This document shows positions 52,406 through 61,768 of a stretch of DNA of 64,000 bases, piece after piece; the stretch's first letter is position 1; each line of letters opens with the position of its first letter. Made by a program: the position numbers and the translations under genes. The stretch spans positions 1 through 64,000 of the forward strand of contig JAOXFI010000014.1 of NCBI GenBank assembly GCA_029232285.1, written 5' to 3'. The notes below the pieces were generated by a model. It was not told the origin of the DNA. It did no database searches and saw only the letters and a list, made by a program, of their open reading frames with translations. This DNA comes from Agmasoma carcini (nom. nud.). Its lineage: Eukaryota > Microsporidia > Thelohaniidae.

Positions 52406-54186
52406 ATTAAATTTTTTAGCAAAGTTTTAAAAAAATATATAAAAATAATATATAAAAATATATAAAATAATATAAGATAATATATATAAATATATAAAAT
52501 AATAATTTTATTCCAAATGACTCAATATGTTACAATTAAAGTTAAAAAAATAAAGCTTTTAGAGCTATCATTTAAATATTTATAAAAATTTTAATAATCA
52601 TAATTTTTTACAATAATCAATTATGTTGTAAAGTTTTAAGATTATACATTTATTTATTTCATGATACCCCTATAATATTTTTTAATAATAAATAATCACA
52701 CAAGCAAAAAATTATAGCGATTTGAAACATATTTTATATTAAAAATGATTATCATTTACCTATAATAAGCTAAAAGGAATGAATTATGGTCATAATAACT
52801 CTACACTTACACTAAAACCCTAAAATCCTAAAATAATTTATTTTTGGTATATGAGAAAATAAATTTTATAAATATTTGTAAAAATAAATATATTTATGAA
52901 TATGATTTGATTTTCTGTTATTAAAATACAGCTGTACCTAGATCTTTAATGCGAGACATTTTAAAAAATGATATTATGATAAAATATAAATCAAAGTATT
53001 TCTAATGAATATAAATTCTTTAGATAAATGCCTTACTAGTTAATATTACTAATTTTGAACGTTTTTTGCACATATATTATTTCTCCATCTAATTACAAAT
53101 TTTCTATCAATCGTTAAATATATATATTAATTTAATATTAGTTAGTCTTCATTTGGATACCAAATAATACATTTTAAATTTACAAGTAGGTATGAACTAT
53201 TTACCATTTGATAGAGAAATTTTATATATAAAAAAGGCGTTCAAGATTGAATATTATTTCTTAAATTAAATAATATGAAATTCGTGCAGATGTTGCTTTG
53301 AAGATACTCTTATTGACTAAGTAAACCAGTTCAAGATACATATTAACATAAAAATTATTAATTTTAGATAATATGAAATGATAAAACCTGATTTGAGTTG
53401 AATGGAGGTGAGAGAAAGTTATAAAAATTTTGTATCAATAAAACTATAGGAAATAGAAATATTATAGGATTTTATTATTATTTTTTAGGTACAAAATATG
53501 TCTTTTAACAAGACAGTGATTCTCGTCATGACACTATTTTCATAAAATTAATATTGACAAGCATTTATTTATAATTATTAAAATAATTCATATTGTTATA
53601 AATCTAACACCAATTAATGATGATATTCCAGTATCCTTTTGATCATAGGAGTATTGTTATTATAAATATTTATAATTTTAAGGTTTTAAAGATTAAACAA
53701 CATCCTTCTTTTGATCATAGGAGTATTGTTATTATAAATACTTATAATTTTATTGGTGTTATAATCATTTAGAAACCGATTTAAATATATTCAATTTTTA
53801 CAGTTGAAGATAATCGTCAACAACCCAAAATATAGGTTTTGGTTCTCTTTATAGATCCAACATTAACAATATAAAATTTTACCATTTTTTATAAGACAAA
53901 ATAGTGATTTCATGAGAAACAACATAGGCAATATAAATTTAAATAAAAATTTATTTTGTGGTATTGAAAATATGTTTCTATTTTATTTCTCAATGATTGG
54001 TATCATGTACTAACCTAAGTAGGTTATAAACAACAAAATAAATCAAATAATGATTTAATATTCGTATATGGATTAAATTATTTAAATATAAACAATTAAT
54101 AAACAATTATATCTTTATCAAAAACTATTTAAAGATAAGTAATTATATCTTTATCAAATATTTTATATTTTTTGAAATTTTTTTAT
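52406..54186. other. 1.8-kb gene-free region
   Basis: No gene is supported on either strand. 53103-53212 shares a block with 21315-21420. A 72-base tandem duplication (CTTTTGATCATAGGAGTATT at about 53636 and again at about 53708) lies at 53636-53755. The rest is AT-rich, with short AT microsatellites near 52440-52500. Confidence 0.6.
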
Positions 54187-56175
54187 TTAATTCTTTTTAA
54201 TATTTTCTTTATATTGCATCAGTGAAGGAATATCATTAATATTATCTTCAATAAGGAATGAATAGAAAAAGTTTTGATAAACTTTATCAGCACCATTTAT
54301 GAAATAAAAAACTGGCTTATACACCAGACCCTCTGTAAAACTGTTCACAATCGTATTGACATACGTAGAAAAATCATTTTCAGGTGGGTTGAAAAGTATC
54401 TGACCAGAACTAAAATTACCAAATAACAACGATATAATACTAGAATCACAACTCTCGCCAGCATAAAATATCATATAAAGACCATTAAACAATATATACA
54501 TCTCAGATTCAACTATAGAGGCCCTCGATAGCCCAAGCGGCATTACATTCTCAGCAAACAACGACGTCAGAACAGGATGAACCATCAAATCAGTAAATTT
54601 CGTGTACGAATTACTTAAAACATACGACAAATAACACTTATAATCTAATTTTGCATTAGGATGACTCAAAACAGGCGATTTCTTACATGAAAGAATATAA
54701 AGAGGCAAATTTTCAAGATTCTCCGATAGTGGTGCATCTTTTATCAACTCATTATAAATAGATTTTAGCATATTATCTAAATACACTTGACTTTGACCAG
54801 TCCTTCTAGACTCCTTAGCAATGGCATTTATTATTAAATAATGGGAAAGACAAAATGGATCCACCAAGTCTCTCAAAGGTAAACTAGTAAGCGGAATACA
54901 AATGTTAAATATTCTTATAAACTTTTCTCTGTTCTTTAGCACCCTAATCATTGATATTTGTACAAAAACACCTTCTTTTATTTCACCTATAACATCTATA
55001 GAAAAATTCATAGAATGGACAGGATTGTAATTAGCATAACTAATCAAATCACCTTTACATTGAGCAAAAGAACCATACATTTCATTAATAATAACACTCT
55101 TAGAGAATCTTAACCTACTAAGACACTTAAGACCTATATCTTGGCTCATGAATTGTTGTAGATCACAAAATAACTTTGAAGTAGCAACTGGGTCAGTACC
55201 ATCAAAATTTGGATAATAAAAGATTTGACCACCCGTTCTCTGGCTTAACGAGTTAAGGGTTGGTAATTCAACATGCGAATGTGTAATTATGAATTGATTT
55301 ACACATAAATCATATTGATGCAAAGCAGAACTTGCTTCAACATACCCTGTAATCTTTTTTGTATACCCCACATTTTCGTCTATTTTACCTTCCCCATAAT
55401 TAGGTTTTGATGAGATAAAGCTAAGTATTGTAGCACCTGAAAAACCGTTCTGTAAGACTTGTAAAGCTTTTAAATAGTTAGAATTTGAAGTTTTATCCTC
55501 TTTAAAGTAAGAAACTATACTTTTTACATCAATAGATTCATCAATTGAATGTGTATAATCTGCTGAATAAATTTTAGGTATTGAATCAGATACGACGAAC
55601 ATAGAATGATCTTTGGTTAGTAAATAAACCTTTTGACTATAAAAAGCATATACAACTTTAGTTGAGCTATCGTAATTAGAATTTTTGATTGCTTCTTTAA
55701 TGGCTAATAAGACGGATTCTAGTTTATTATATTTGATACAATCAAAAGTTACATCAATTAAAAAGATTAAGGAGTGTGGTTCACATGGGGCATAGACATA
55801 AGCCTTAGATGGGGTGATATCATATATGAAATTCTTAAGTTCTGGTCTTGAATAGTGTTGATTGTTAAATTCGGCATTTTTGAAAGGGTCTTTATCATAG
55901 TTATTGACTGCTCTTGAGTCCATCTGAAATGGATCAGTAACGGTATTGATTGTTTCACATAGATTGCATTTCCATTTATAACCAGGTGGTATTATTTCCA
56001 CGAAAGGGTTAAGGTAGGCCTTACAGAAATTACAGCGAATGCATTCCAGATCAATTTGGGGTGCATTTGGACCACCAAAGTCGACACTAAAAAAGAAAGG
56101 GATAGATGAGCCTTTTAAGGAGGATTGATTCATAGGTATACCGTTTATTGATGCCCTGTAGTATTTTTCTTCCAT
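54187..56175 (-). CDS. SEC24: COPII coat subunit SEC24
   Basis: The protein has 662 residues from the ATG at 56175. The frame extends to 56220, but the 56175 start follows AAATTTTTACCCT, as in the other genes. The zinc finger is at about 45-73: RCNFCKAYLNPF, then WKCNLC. The trunk domain holds SLIFLIDVTFDCIKYNKLES and RTGGQIFYYPNF. Beta-sandwich, helical and gelsolin-like parts follow, with PLGLSRASIVESEMYILFNG near the end. SEC24 pairs with SEC23 and picks cargo for ER-to-Golgi vesicles. It lacks the long disordered N-terminus of yeast Sec24 and has a shorter body. Confidence 0.92.
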   Translation of the reverse strand: MEEKYYRASINGIPMNQSSLKGSSIPFFFSVDFGGPNAPQIDLECIRCNFCKAYLNPFVEIIPPGYKWKCNLCETINTVTDPFQMDSRAVNNYDKDPFKNAEFNNQHYSRPELKNFIYDITPSKAYVYAPCEPHSLIFLIDVTFDCIKYNKLESVLLAIKEAIKNSNYDSSTKVVYAFYSQKVYLLTKDHSMFVVSDSIPKIYSADYTHSIDESIDVKSIVSYFKEDKTSNSNYLKALQVLQNGFSGATILSFISSKPNYGEGKIDENVGYTKKITGYVEASSALHQYDLCVNQFIITHSHVELPTLNSLSQRTGGQIFYYPNFDGTDPVATSKLFCDLQQFMSQDIGLKCLSRLRFSKSVIINEMYGSFAQCKGDLISYANYNPVHSMNFSIDVIGEIKEGVFVQISMIRVLKNREKFIRIFNICIPLTSLPLRDLVDPFCLSHYLIINAIAKESRRTGQSQVYLDNMLKSIYNELIKDAPLSENLENLPLYILSCKKSPVLSHPNAKLDYKCYLSYVLSNSYTKFTDLMVHPVLTSLFAENVMPLGLSRASIVESEMYILFNGLYMIFYAGESCDSSIISLLFGNFSSGQILFNPPENDFSTYVNTIVNSFTEGLVYKPVFYFINGADKVYQNFFYSFLIEDNINDIPSLMQYKENIKKN

Positions 56176-56507
56176 AGGGTAAAAATTTGGAAAACAGAAG
56201 TTTAAAAAAAACATATACAAAAATGAGAATGTAAACCCTTAACATAGAGTGTTATATTATAACAGAATGTCATTATATAACATTAAATAGATTATTTAAC
56301 ATAAGAATGATATTAAATTATCAGAAGTGAGGGTCAAGGTACATAACAAATAAAATATTAATAAAGCGATATTTGATGATGGATCATAAGAAATCACATA
56401 ATTACCTTAAATCAGCCATATTTTTAATATGATAATATTCTTAAATCTTGTAAAATATATTATATATTATTATTATAATAATTTATTTATTTTATAATAT
56501 TTTTTTT
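56176..56507. other. AT-rich spacer, no gene
   Basis: This lies between the SEC24 start and the 3' end of the 59-aa gene. No frame, repeat array or RNA is seen. Confidence 0.5.
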
Positions 56508-56687
56508 TCATTTTTCAAACATTTTCATAATTTTTTCATTTATAATTAATTGAACTTCCTCTGGACTTAAAATTTGATGTCCTGGCTCTTTCTTAATAGA
56601 TTCTGACATTGCTAGTCCCAATTCTAAGTCATAATCATCAACTTGTAACGATTTTATTTTTATTTTGTCTTCTTCAAATTCAAACAT
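56508..56687 (-). CDS. 59-aa microprotein with ubiquitin-interacting-type motif
   Basis: The frame from the ATG at 56687 to TGA at 56508 encodes 59 residues and falls below a 60-codon cut-off. Residues about 17-34, DDYDLELGLAMSESIKKE, fit the UIM consensus: acidic residues, then a hydrophobic, two residues, Ala, three residues, Ser. Here L23 takes the hydrophobic place, A26 the alanine and S30 the serine. A second predicted helix (about 41-58, SPEEVQLIINEKIMKMFE) follows. UIM helices bind ubiquitin. Which pathway it serves is unknown. Its ATG lies 9 bases from the divergent SNARE-like gene. Codon use is like its neighbours. Confidence 0.55.
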   Translation of the reverse strand: MFEFEEDKIKIKSLQVDDYDLELGLAMSESIKKEPGHQILSPEEVQLIINEKIMKMFEK

Positions 56688-56696
56688 AAATAAACA
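56688..56696. promoter_or_regulatory. 9-bp divergent interval
   Basis: Only AAATAAACA separates the ATG of the 59-aa protein from that of the SNARE-like protein. The transcripts must initiate inside each other's coding sequence or be nearly leaderless. Confidence 0.5.
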
Positions 56697-57182
56697 ATGA
56701 TTGGAGATAAAATTAAAGAATTAAAAATTTTGATAGAAGATTTGTACAAGAGTTATAGTGTTGAAAAGTACACTAAAATCATTAAAGAGTGCACAATAAT
56801 CGATGATATGTTTGAGAATGACTATGATGAAGACTTATTAAAGGAATATAATGCTTTACGGATCATGTTTGCTGAAACACTACCAAATCCAAGAATATAT
56901 AAGAATTTGGATAGAAAAAGACGTATTAAGCAGTTAGAAAGTGATGTTCAGTACGTTAAGTATCTTACAGACCTAACAAACTTTGTTAATAAAGATAATA
57001 GTAATAAAATAGAAAATTTGAACCATCTTATGGAGACGACAGAAGAAGAAGTTGTGGAAGCACATGAAAGGATTGAAGTGACGAGAAATAGACGAAAGAG
57101 AAGAATGTGGATTAAGAGAATATGTTATGGAGTGTTCTATGGAGGGTTAGGATATGTTTTTATAAAGATTATAAGTAAATAA
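56697..57182 (+). CDS. Tail-anchored coiled-coil protein, SNARE-like (syntaxin type)
   Basis: The protein has 161 residues. N-terminal helices (about 1-65) precede a long amphipathic helix (about 75-135) with heptad-like spacing. That helix ends HERIEVTRNRRKRRMWIKRI, directly followed by a single hydrophobic segment (about 138-157) and a short basic tail. A SNARE helix next to a C-terminal anchor with basic residues between them is the syntaxin plan. The run TTEEEVVEAHERIEVTRNRR resembles the end of Qa-SNARE motifs. The zero-layer residue cannot be fixed. A different tail-anchored coiled-coil protein is possible. Confidence 0.5.
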   Translation: MIGDKIKELKILIEDLYKSYSVEKYTKIIKECTIIDDMFENDYDEDLLKEYNALRIMFAETLPNPRIYKNLDRKRRIKQLESDVQYVKYLTDLTNFVNKDNSNKIENLNHLMETTEEEVVEAHERIEVTRNRRKRRMWIKRICYGVFYGGLGYVFIKIISK

Positions 57183-57189
57183 ATAATTT

Positions 57190-57415
57190 TATATTATGTA
57201 AATATGATTATTATACTAGGCTATGAGTGATATACTAAGCTATAAGTGATAATTATATATAATAGGATATAAGTGATAATTATATATAATAAGGGGCTAT
57301 GATTATTATACTAGGCTATGAATGATTATTAAACTAGAGCTATGAATGATTATTATACTAGACTATGAATGATAATTGTATAAAATAGGAGGCTATGATT
57401 AAACACTTGTAAATA
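57190..57415. repeat. GGCTATGAATGATTATTATACTA tandem repeats
   Basis: About eight diverged copies of a word around 22-30 bases (CTATGAATGATAATTATAT and variants) lie between the SNARE-like gene and SWD2. The rest of this spacer holds no gene. Confidence 0.75.
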
Positions 57416-57523
57416 TCACCGAATGATTGAAATACATCATAATATTTACTGATTAACAATGTTCAATTCTTCGCATCATGACTTTTATTTATTAATTTTT
57501 GAAAAATTTTTAAAAAAATTGAC

Positions 57524-58378
57524 ATGGAAAAAGAAGAAGATCCTTTATTTTCTTATAGACTTGCTAAAACTATAAAAGACACTTCAGGGATATCAAATCC
57601 TCGTTATACCATCGATGGAAGGTCTCTTGCTTACATAACTGATGGCCAACTAAAGCTATTAGACACTAACACCTTCAACTATCACAATATGATATCAACA
57701 TATATAAAAAACTTTGAATTCTTTCAAAACAACACAATTCTTTATAACTACAATAATGTATTAGAGTACATGTCAGTCTATGATAATAAAATATTAAGTA
57801 AATATGAAGAACATAACAATCCAATAACTAACATATCAGTTAATTCTAATAACGACGCAATATTGACAGTATCTAATGATCTGATATGCACCTGGGACAT
57901 AAGAATGAGGAGACCAACCAAAATATTGAAAAATGTGGGCCTTATAGGCTGTATAAAGGACAAACATGACTATTCATTGGCTAATAACAATTTTATTTAC
58001 ATTTTTGACAGTAGAAATGATGTGTGTCCTGTAGAAACTAAAATGATCAGCCCTGATTTCTATAAGAGCATGTGGTACACTTCTAATGGTAAAAATATTA
58101 TATTAAGCTCTAATAAAAACTATAATTTATGTTCTGATGATGGTATCTCTAGAAATATGATATTTTTGGATGGTGATAACATGGGAGACACCACACCTGA
58201 TTCAGAAATATTGATCTGTAGATCACCAAGGTATATTTTAGGCTATAGAATATCAGATAGGAAGATGGTGTCAAGATTAGAGACTAAAATTAGTGGATTT
58301 CAGATAAGAGTCAATCCTGTAGTACCTGAATTTGTATCTTTATCAAATAAGGAAATATGTTTTTACATGCCAAATTAA
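57524..58378 (+). CDS. SWD2: WD40 protein SWD2 (WDR82), COMPASS and CPF subunit
   Basis: The protein has 284 residues and is a WD40 propeller. The stretch EYMSVYDNKILSKYEEHNNP (about 81-100) matches the LSLHDNxYxRYFxGH signature of SWD2. TVSNDLICTWDIRMRRPTKI (about 115-135) is its WD repeat ending WDIR, and FIYIFDSRNDVCPVET follows. SWD2 is shared by the Set1 H3K4 methyltransferase complex and the cleavage and polyadenylation factor. It is slightly shorter than yeast Swd2 (329). The ATG follows AAAAATTTTTAAAAAAATTGAC. Its neighbours downstream are two further chromatin-type genes. Confidence 0.8.
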   Translation: MEKEEDPLFSYRLAKTIKDTSGISNPRYTIDGRSLAYITDGQLKLLDTNTFNYHNMISTYIKNFEFFQNNTILYNYNNVLEYMSVYDNKILSKYEEHNNPITNISVNSNNDAILTVSNDLICTWDIRMRRPTKILKNVGLIGCIKDKHDYSLANNNFIYIFDSRNDVCPVETKMISPDFYKSMWYTSNGKNIILSSNKNYNLCSDDGISRNMIFLDGDNMGDTTPDSEILICRSPRYILGYRISDRKMVSRLETKISGFQIRVNPVVPEFVSLSNKEICFYMPN

Positions 58379-58515
58379 ATAAAATTATTGTTAGAAATAA
58401 TAATATTGAATAATAATAGTAATAGTAATATTCTAATATATATTTTATTATTCTATGCAAATATTATTTTTTTTATATTTATCAATTACTGATGCATAAA
58501 AATTATTTAATTAAA

Positions 58516-59070
58516 TCAATTCTGTCTTTCACTATATTTTACATATCCAGGATAATCTGTCAAATCCATCAATTCTTCAATTTTAATTATAACCTGTGGG
58601 TGATCTAGAGCCATGAAATCTTCAACTGACGAAAACTCATAAATTCCATTCAAATCATTACAAAAATCATTCCATAAATTATCACCACTCCATTTACGAT
58701 TATCTTCACTCACAATCTCAACTCCATTCTTATTTATTGTAATTGTGTACAATATTTTATCTTTAGATTTATTAAAATTTTTATGCGCTCTAAACCTCTT
58801 CTTGCATGAATAATTAAGAGGATATATTAAATTATTTTTAATTGCATAAACTTTACATCCCAAATTAGTAATTGAAATTCTTTGAGCTCCATTACCTAAT
58901 AAAATAGGATAATTGTGAACTTTAGTGCTGTTTATTGAGCTAACCAATAGGTTTTTGTAACTAACACATTCTCTATACTTAATTTCAAGTTCCATCTTAT
59001 CTAAATAGCTTTCATGTACTTTTTTGTATAATTCTTTGAATTTATCTCCAAATGATTGATGTGGTTCCAT
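58516..59070 (-). CDS. FYRN/FYRC-domain chromatin protein (TBRG1-like)
   Basis: The protein has 184 residues. An N-terminal coiled coil (about 8-48, DKFKELYKKVHESYLDKMEL) comes first. FYRN follows at about 80-125 (IYPLNYSCKKRFRAHKN, then KILYTITI), and FYRC at about 118-175 (KWSGDNLWNDFCNDL, DFMALDHPQVIIKIEELMDL). FYR domains occur in MLL/Trithorax methyltransferases, JARID demethylases and TBRG1. The coiled coil plus FYR pair with nothing else is the TBRG1 plan. It is divergent from the SUZ12-like gene across 151 bases and convergent with SWD2, which suggests but does not prove a chromatin-gene cluster. The ATG follows AAAATTTTTATCC. Confidence 0.75.
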   Translation of the reverse strand: MEPHQSFGDKFKELYKKVHESYLDKMELEIKYRECVSYKNLLVSSINSTKVHNYPILLGNGAQRISITNLGCKVYAIKNNLIYPLNYSCKKRFRAHKNFNKSKDKILYTITINKNGVEIVSEDNRKWSGDNLWNDFCNDLNGIYEFSSVEDFMALDHPQVIIKIEELMDLTDYPGYVKYSERQN

Positions 59071-59221
59071 GGATAAAAATTTTATGCATAATAAAAATTA
59101 TTATGGATGATTGATATGCATTAATATTTTTTTTAAAGTATTTGCATAAAAAAATTTTATATTATGAATGATTGATATGCATTAATATTTTTTTAAAGTA
59201 TTTGCATAAAAAAATTTTATT
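59071..59221. promoter_or_regulatory. Bidirectional promoter with tandem duplication and octamer-like sites
   Basis: A 60-base unit is present twice (about 59103-59162 and 59163-59221). Each copy has GATTGATATGCATTAATATT, TTAAAGTATTTGCATAAA and AAAAATTTTAT. The octamer-like ATTTGCAT is at 59140-59147 and 59200-59207. Each unit begins with a relic of the start region (ATGGATGAT at 59103, ATGAATGAT at 59163), matching the real start ATGGATGAC at 59222. Confidence 0.75.
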
Positions 59222-60274
59222 ATGGATGACATTTTGAAGAGGTGGGTACTTGAATTTAAAATAAGTCTAAATCCGCCTTTTAAAGTCCAACAGACCTCAA
59301 AAGATGTAAAAATAAAGATAAATGAAGAGGAATGTAGCTCTTTTACCTTTGAAAGTCTTGATTTAGACTGTGAATCTATTCTTTACAGTGGCTACATTGA
59401 GTCAAACAATGGAATTATTCCAATTTCTCTAGAACCAAACAAAAAAATAATTTTATTTTCATGCTTTGATAAAATTCATTTTTATATTTTAACTTCTAAA
59501 AATGATTTAAAATTATTTTATGCAGAATTTCATTGCTGTCAAAATTTTGATATTGAAAAATTAATATTTAAACAAATTGGTGTTTTTGGTAAGCATAAAT
59601 TTGTAGAAAATGGTATTGAAAGTATTGAATTAAAAGTTAAAGTTAAAAATATAAGAAAAACGAGATATCATTATAACTTTAAGAAAATAAAAAATGAAAA
59701 TGAATTAATTGATCTTAGAATTGATAATAATGTATATTTGATTGATAGATATAGATGTATATTTTGTTTGAAAATATTTAAAAATCAAAATTATTTAGAA
59801 AATCATATGAATTTGATTCATGCAAATTTTAAGACATTGGTTACATCTAATCAGGTAGAGGTTATGAGTTCGATTCCTGTTGAAGGTAAAAATATAAATT
59901 TTAGTTTTATAAAAAGAAGTAAATCTGTAAAGCTTAATTATAATTTAAAAAAATATGAAAGATTATTTGAAAGAGAATATAATAATATTGATTATTCTAA
60001 AATGCTTGGAGATCATTTAAATTATGAAATATTGAAAGATTTGGATGATTTAAGGAAGTACACACCAGAAAATAAGATAAGGATTGAAGAGTTTGAATTT
60101 TTTACTTATTTTAATAATTTAATGATTAAAGATTTTGATTTGCATAAAAATATAAAAGTTATGCATAAACATTTTGGATATGGAGAAACATTTATAAAAT
60201 TTCTAGAAGTTTTATATCATAGAGGAATATTAAATAGTATAGAATTGTGTTCTATAATATTAAGTTTAGAATAA
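59222..60274 (+). CDS. SUZ12/VEFS-like C2H2 zinc-finger protein
   Basis: The protein has 350 residues. A beta-rich N-terminal half (about 1-170) precedes one C2H2 finger, C179-x2-C182-x12-H195-x4-H200, in RYRCIFCLKIFKNQNYLENH. The same spacing and the following aromatic after the last His occur in the SUZ12/VEF family. The last 100 residues resemble a VEFS box: KIRIEEFEFFTYFNNLMIKD, then KNIKVMHKHFGYGETFIKFL and VLYHRGILN. In PRC2 the VEFS box binds and activates the E(z) methyltransferase. The assignment rests on pattern matching. A general zinc-finger protein cannot be excluded. Confidence 0.6.
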   Translation: MDDILKRWVLEFKISLNPPFKVQQTSKDVKIKINEEECSSFTFESLDLDCESILYSGYIESNNGIIPISLEPNKKIILFSCFDKIHFYILTSKNDLKLFYAEFHCCQNFDIEKLIFKQIGVFGKHKFVENGIESIELKVKVKNIRKTRYHYNFKKIKNENELIDLRIDNNVYLIDRYRCIFCLKIFKNQNYLENHMNLIHANFKTLVTSNQVEVMSSIPVEGKNINFSFIKRSKSVKLNYNLKKYERLFEREYNNIDYSKMLGDHLNYEILKDLDDLRKYTPENKIRIEEFEFFTYFNNLMIKDFDLHKNIKVMHKHFGYGETFIKFLEVLYHRGILNSIELCSIILSLE

Positions 60275-60279
60275 AATAT

Positions 60280-60545
60280 GTTATTTTAGTATATGTAAGT
60301 ATATGTATTTGGTGTATGGTATATGTGTTTGATATATATCTTTGGTGTATGTAAGTATATGTGTCTGATATATTTAAGTATACGTGTTTGATATATGTAT
60401 TTGGTATATATTAGGTTAGTATTATCATACTTATATGTAAGTATATATTAGGTTAGTATTACACAACTTATATGTAAGTATATGTTAGGCTAGTTATATC
60501 ATACTTATATGTAAGTATATGTTAGGTTAGTATTATCATACTTAT
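60280..60545. repeat. TATGTAAGTATATGTTAGGTTAG tandem repeats
   Basis: Tandem variants of GTATATGT, TTAGGTTAGTATTATCATAC and ACTTATATGTAA run from the SUZ12-like stop for about 265 bases. Just beyond, ATTTGCAT recurs at 60570-60577. From 60600 to 60767 no gene is seen. Confidence 0.75.
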
Positions 60546-60767
60546 AAATACTTGCATAAATATATAAAAATTTGCATAAATATTAGTTATATATTTTTTT
60601 TTCTAGAAAAAAAAAACTATAAATTTACGTAAAAAAAATAACTCAGGAATTCTTAAGCTGTAATCTTATGAGACAGTGTGTCAAATTCCTAAAACTTTGG
60701 TTCTAAGAGCCCAATGCTTAGCTATGGGTGTCATAAACCATATAAATTTATATTTAAGTTTTAACTT

Positions 60768-61265
60768 TTATTCATCCTTCTTTTTACCTCCAAACTCTTC
60801 ATCCAATACATTTATAAAATAGACATGATCAAGCTCACCTGTTTCATAATACAATTCAGTAATTTTTATGCATCTCTCAATCTTATTAAATTTTATAACA
60901 TAATTAAAATTATTATCAACTTTCGTTATAACACTTAAGTTATCAAAGATAAATATTCCATCAATCTTAAAGTAATTAATAGCATAAACTATTAGCACAA
61001 GAATAAAATCAACTCCTATTAAAATATTTTGCATTGATTTGATGTCTTGATACTTTTTACACATGCTATTGTAACATATTAGCATACACAGAGAGACTGC
61101 AAACACACCTACGAGGTTACGTAAATTTTCATAAAAATAATTAGGTTTACAACCTTTACCCTCTAAGTATGAGCATAAAAGACCATCCAACCTCTTCTTT
61201 AGATTATCAATGTTATTAATGTCACCTTTTATAGGTTTCTCATCATATTTTTTGGTTAAGTCCAT
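60768..61265 (-). CDS. SPC2: Signal peptidase complex subunit 2 (SPC2/SPCS2)
   Basis: The protein has 165 residues. The N-terminal cytosolic part has NLKKRLDGLLCSYLEGKGCK, recalling the LKxxLDD start of the family. Two membrane helices follow (about 51-68, GVFAVSLCMLICYNSM; about 80-100, IGVDFILVLIVYAINYF). A cytosolic C-terminal domain of beta strands ends GKKKDE. SPC2 supports the catalytic Sec11 subunit, which removes signal peptides in the ER. The size is near yeast Spc2 (178). The ATG follows AAAAAATTTTAACC. Confidence 0.75.
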   Translation of the reverse strand: MDLTKKYDEKPIKGDINNIDNLKKRLDGLLCSYLEGKGCKPNYFYENLRNLVGVFAVSLCMLICYNSMCKKYQDIKSMQNILIGVDFILVLIVYAINYFKIDGIFIFDNLSVITKVDNNFNYVIKFNKIERCIKITELYYETGELDHVYFINVLDEEFGGKKKDE

Positions 61266-61369
61266 GGTTAAAATTTTTTGTTTACTAAAATATAAAAACT
61301 AAATATTTGACAGATTTGATTAATAACTAAGCATAAGTCATTGTATAAAGTATATAATTGTTTTATATG

Positions 61370-61640
61370 CCATGTTAGTTAGTAATGTTCAGTCATGGTC
61401 AAGATTAGTCATGGTCAGATTAGTCAAGTCTAGCCATGGTCAAGATTAGTCATATGATCAAGGTGTCAGGTCCAGTCATGGTCAGATAGTCAGGTCTAGC
61501 CATGGTCAAAGTTAGTCATATGGTCAAGGTCAGATTTAACCATGGTCAAGATTAGTCATATGGTCAAGTCTAGCCATGGTCAAGATTAGTCAGATAGTCA
61601 GGTCTAGCCATGGTCTAGTCATGATCAGGTGGTTAGTCCT
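61370..61640. repeat. AGTCATGGTCAAG tandem array
   Basis: Tandem variants of TAGTCATGGTCAAGAT, TAGCCATGGTC and AGTCAGGTC fill about 270 bases of the divergent spacer between SPC2 and the helicase gene. Similar words occur at 17430-17545. Confidence 0.85.
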
Positions 61641-61768
61641 CTTATCATAATTATTTACTATCGATAACAGTCCTTCCATCATAAACTAAAAAATTGAGAA
61701 ACCTACCATTGGTAAATAATCAAAAAATATGAAACTTTTTTTTAAAAAAATTTTGTTTAAAAAAACTT

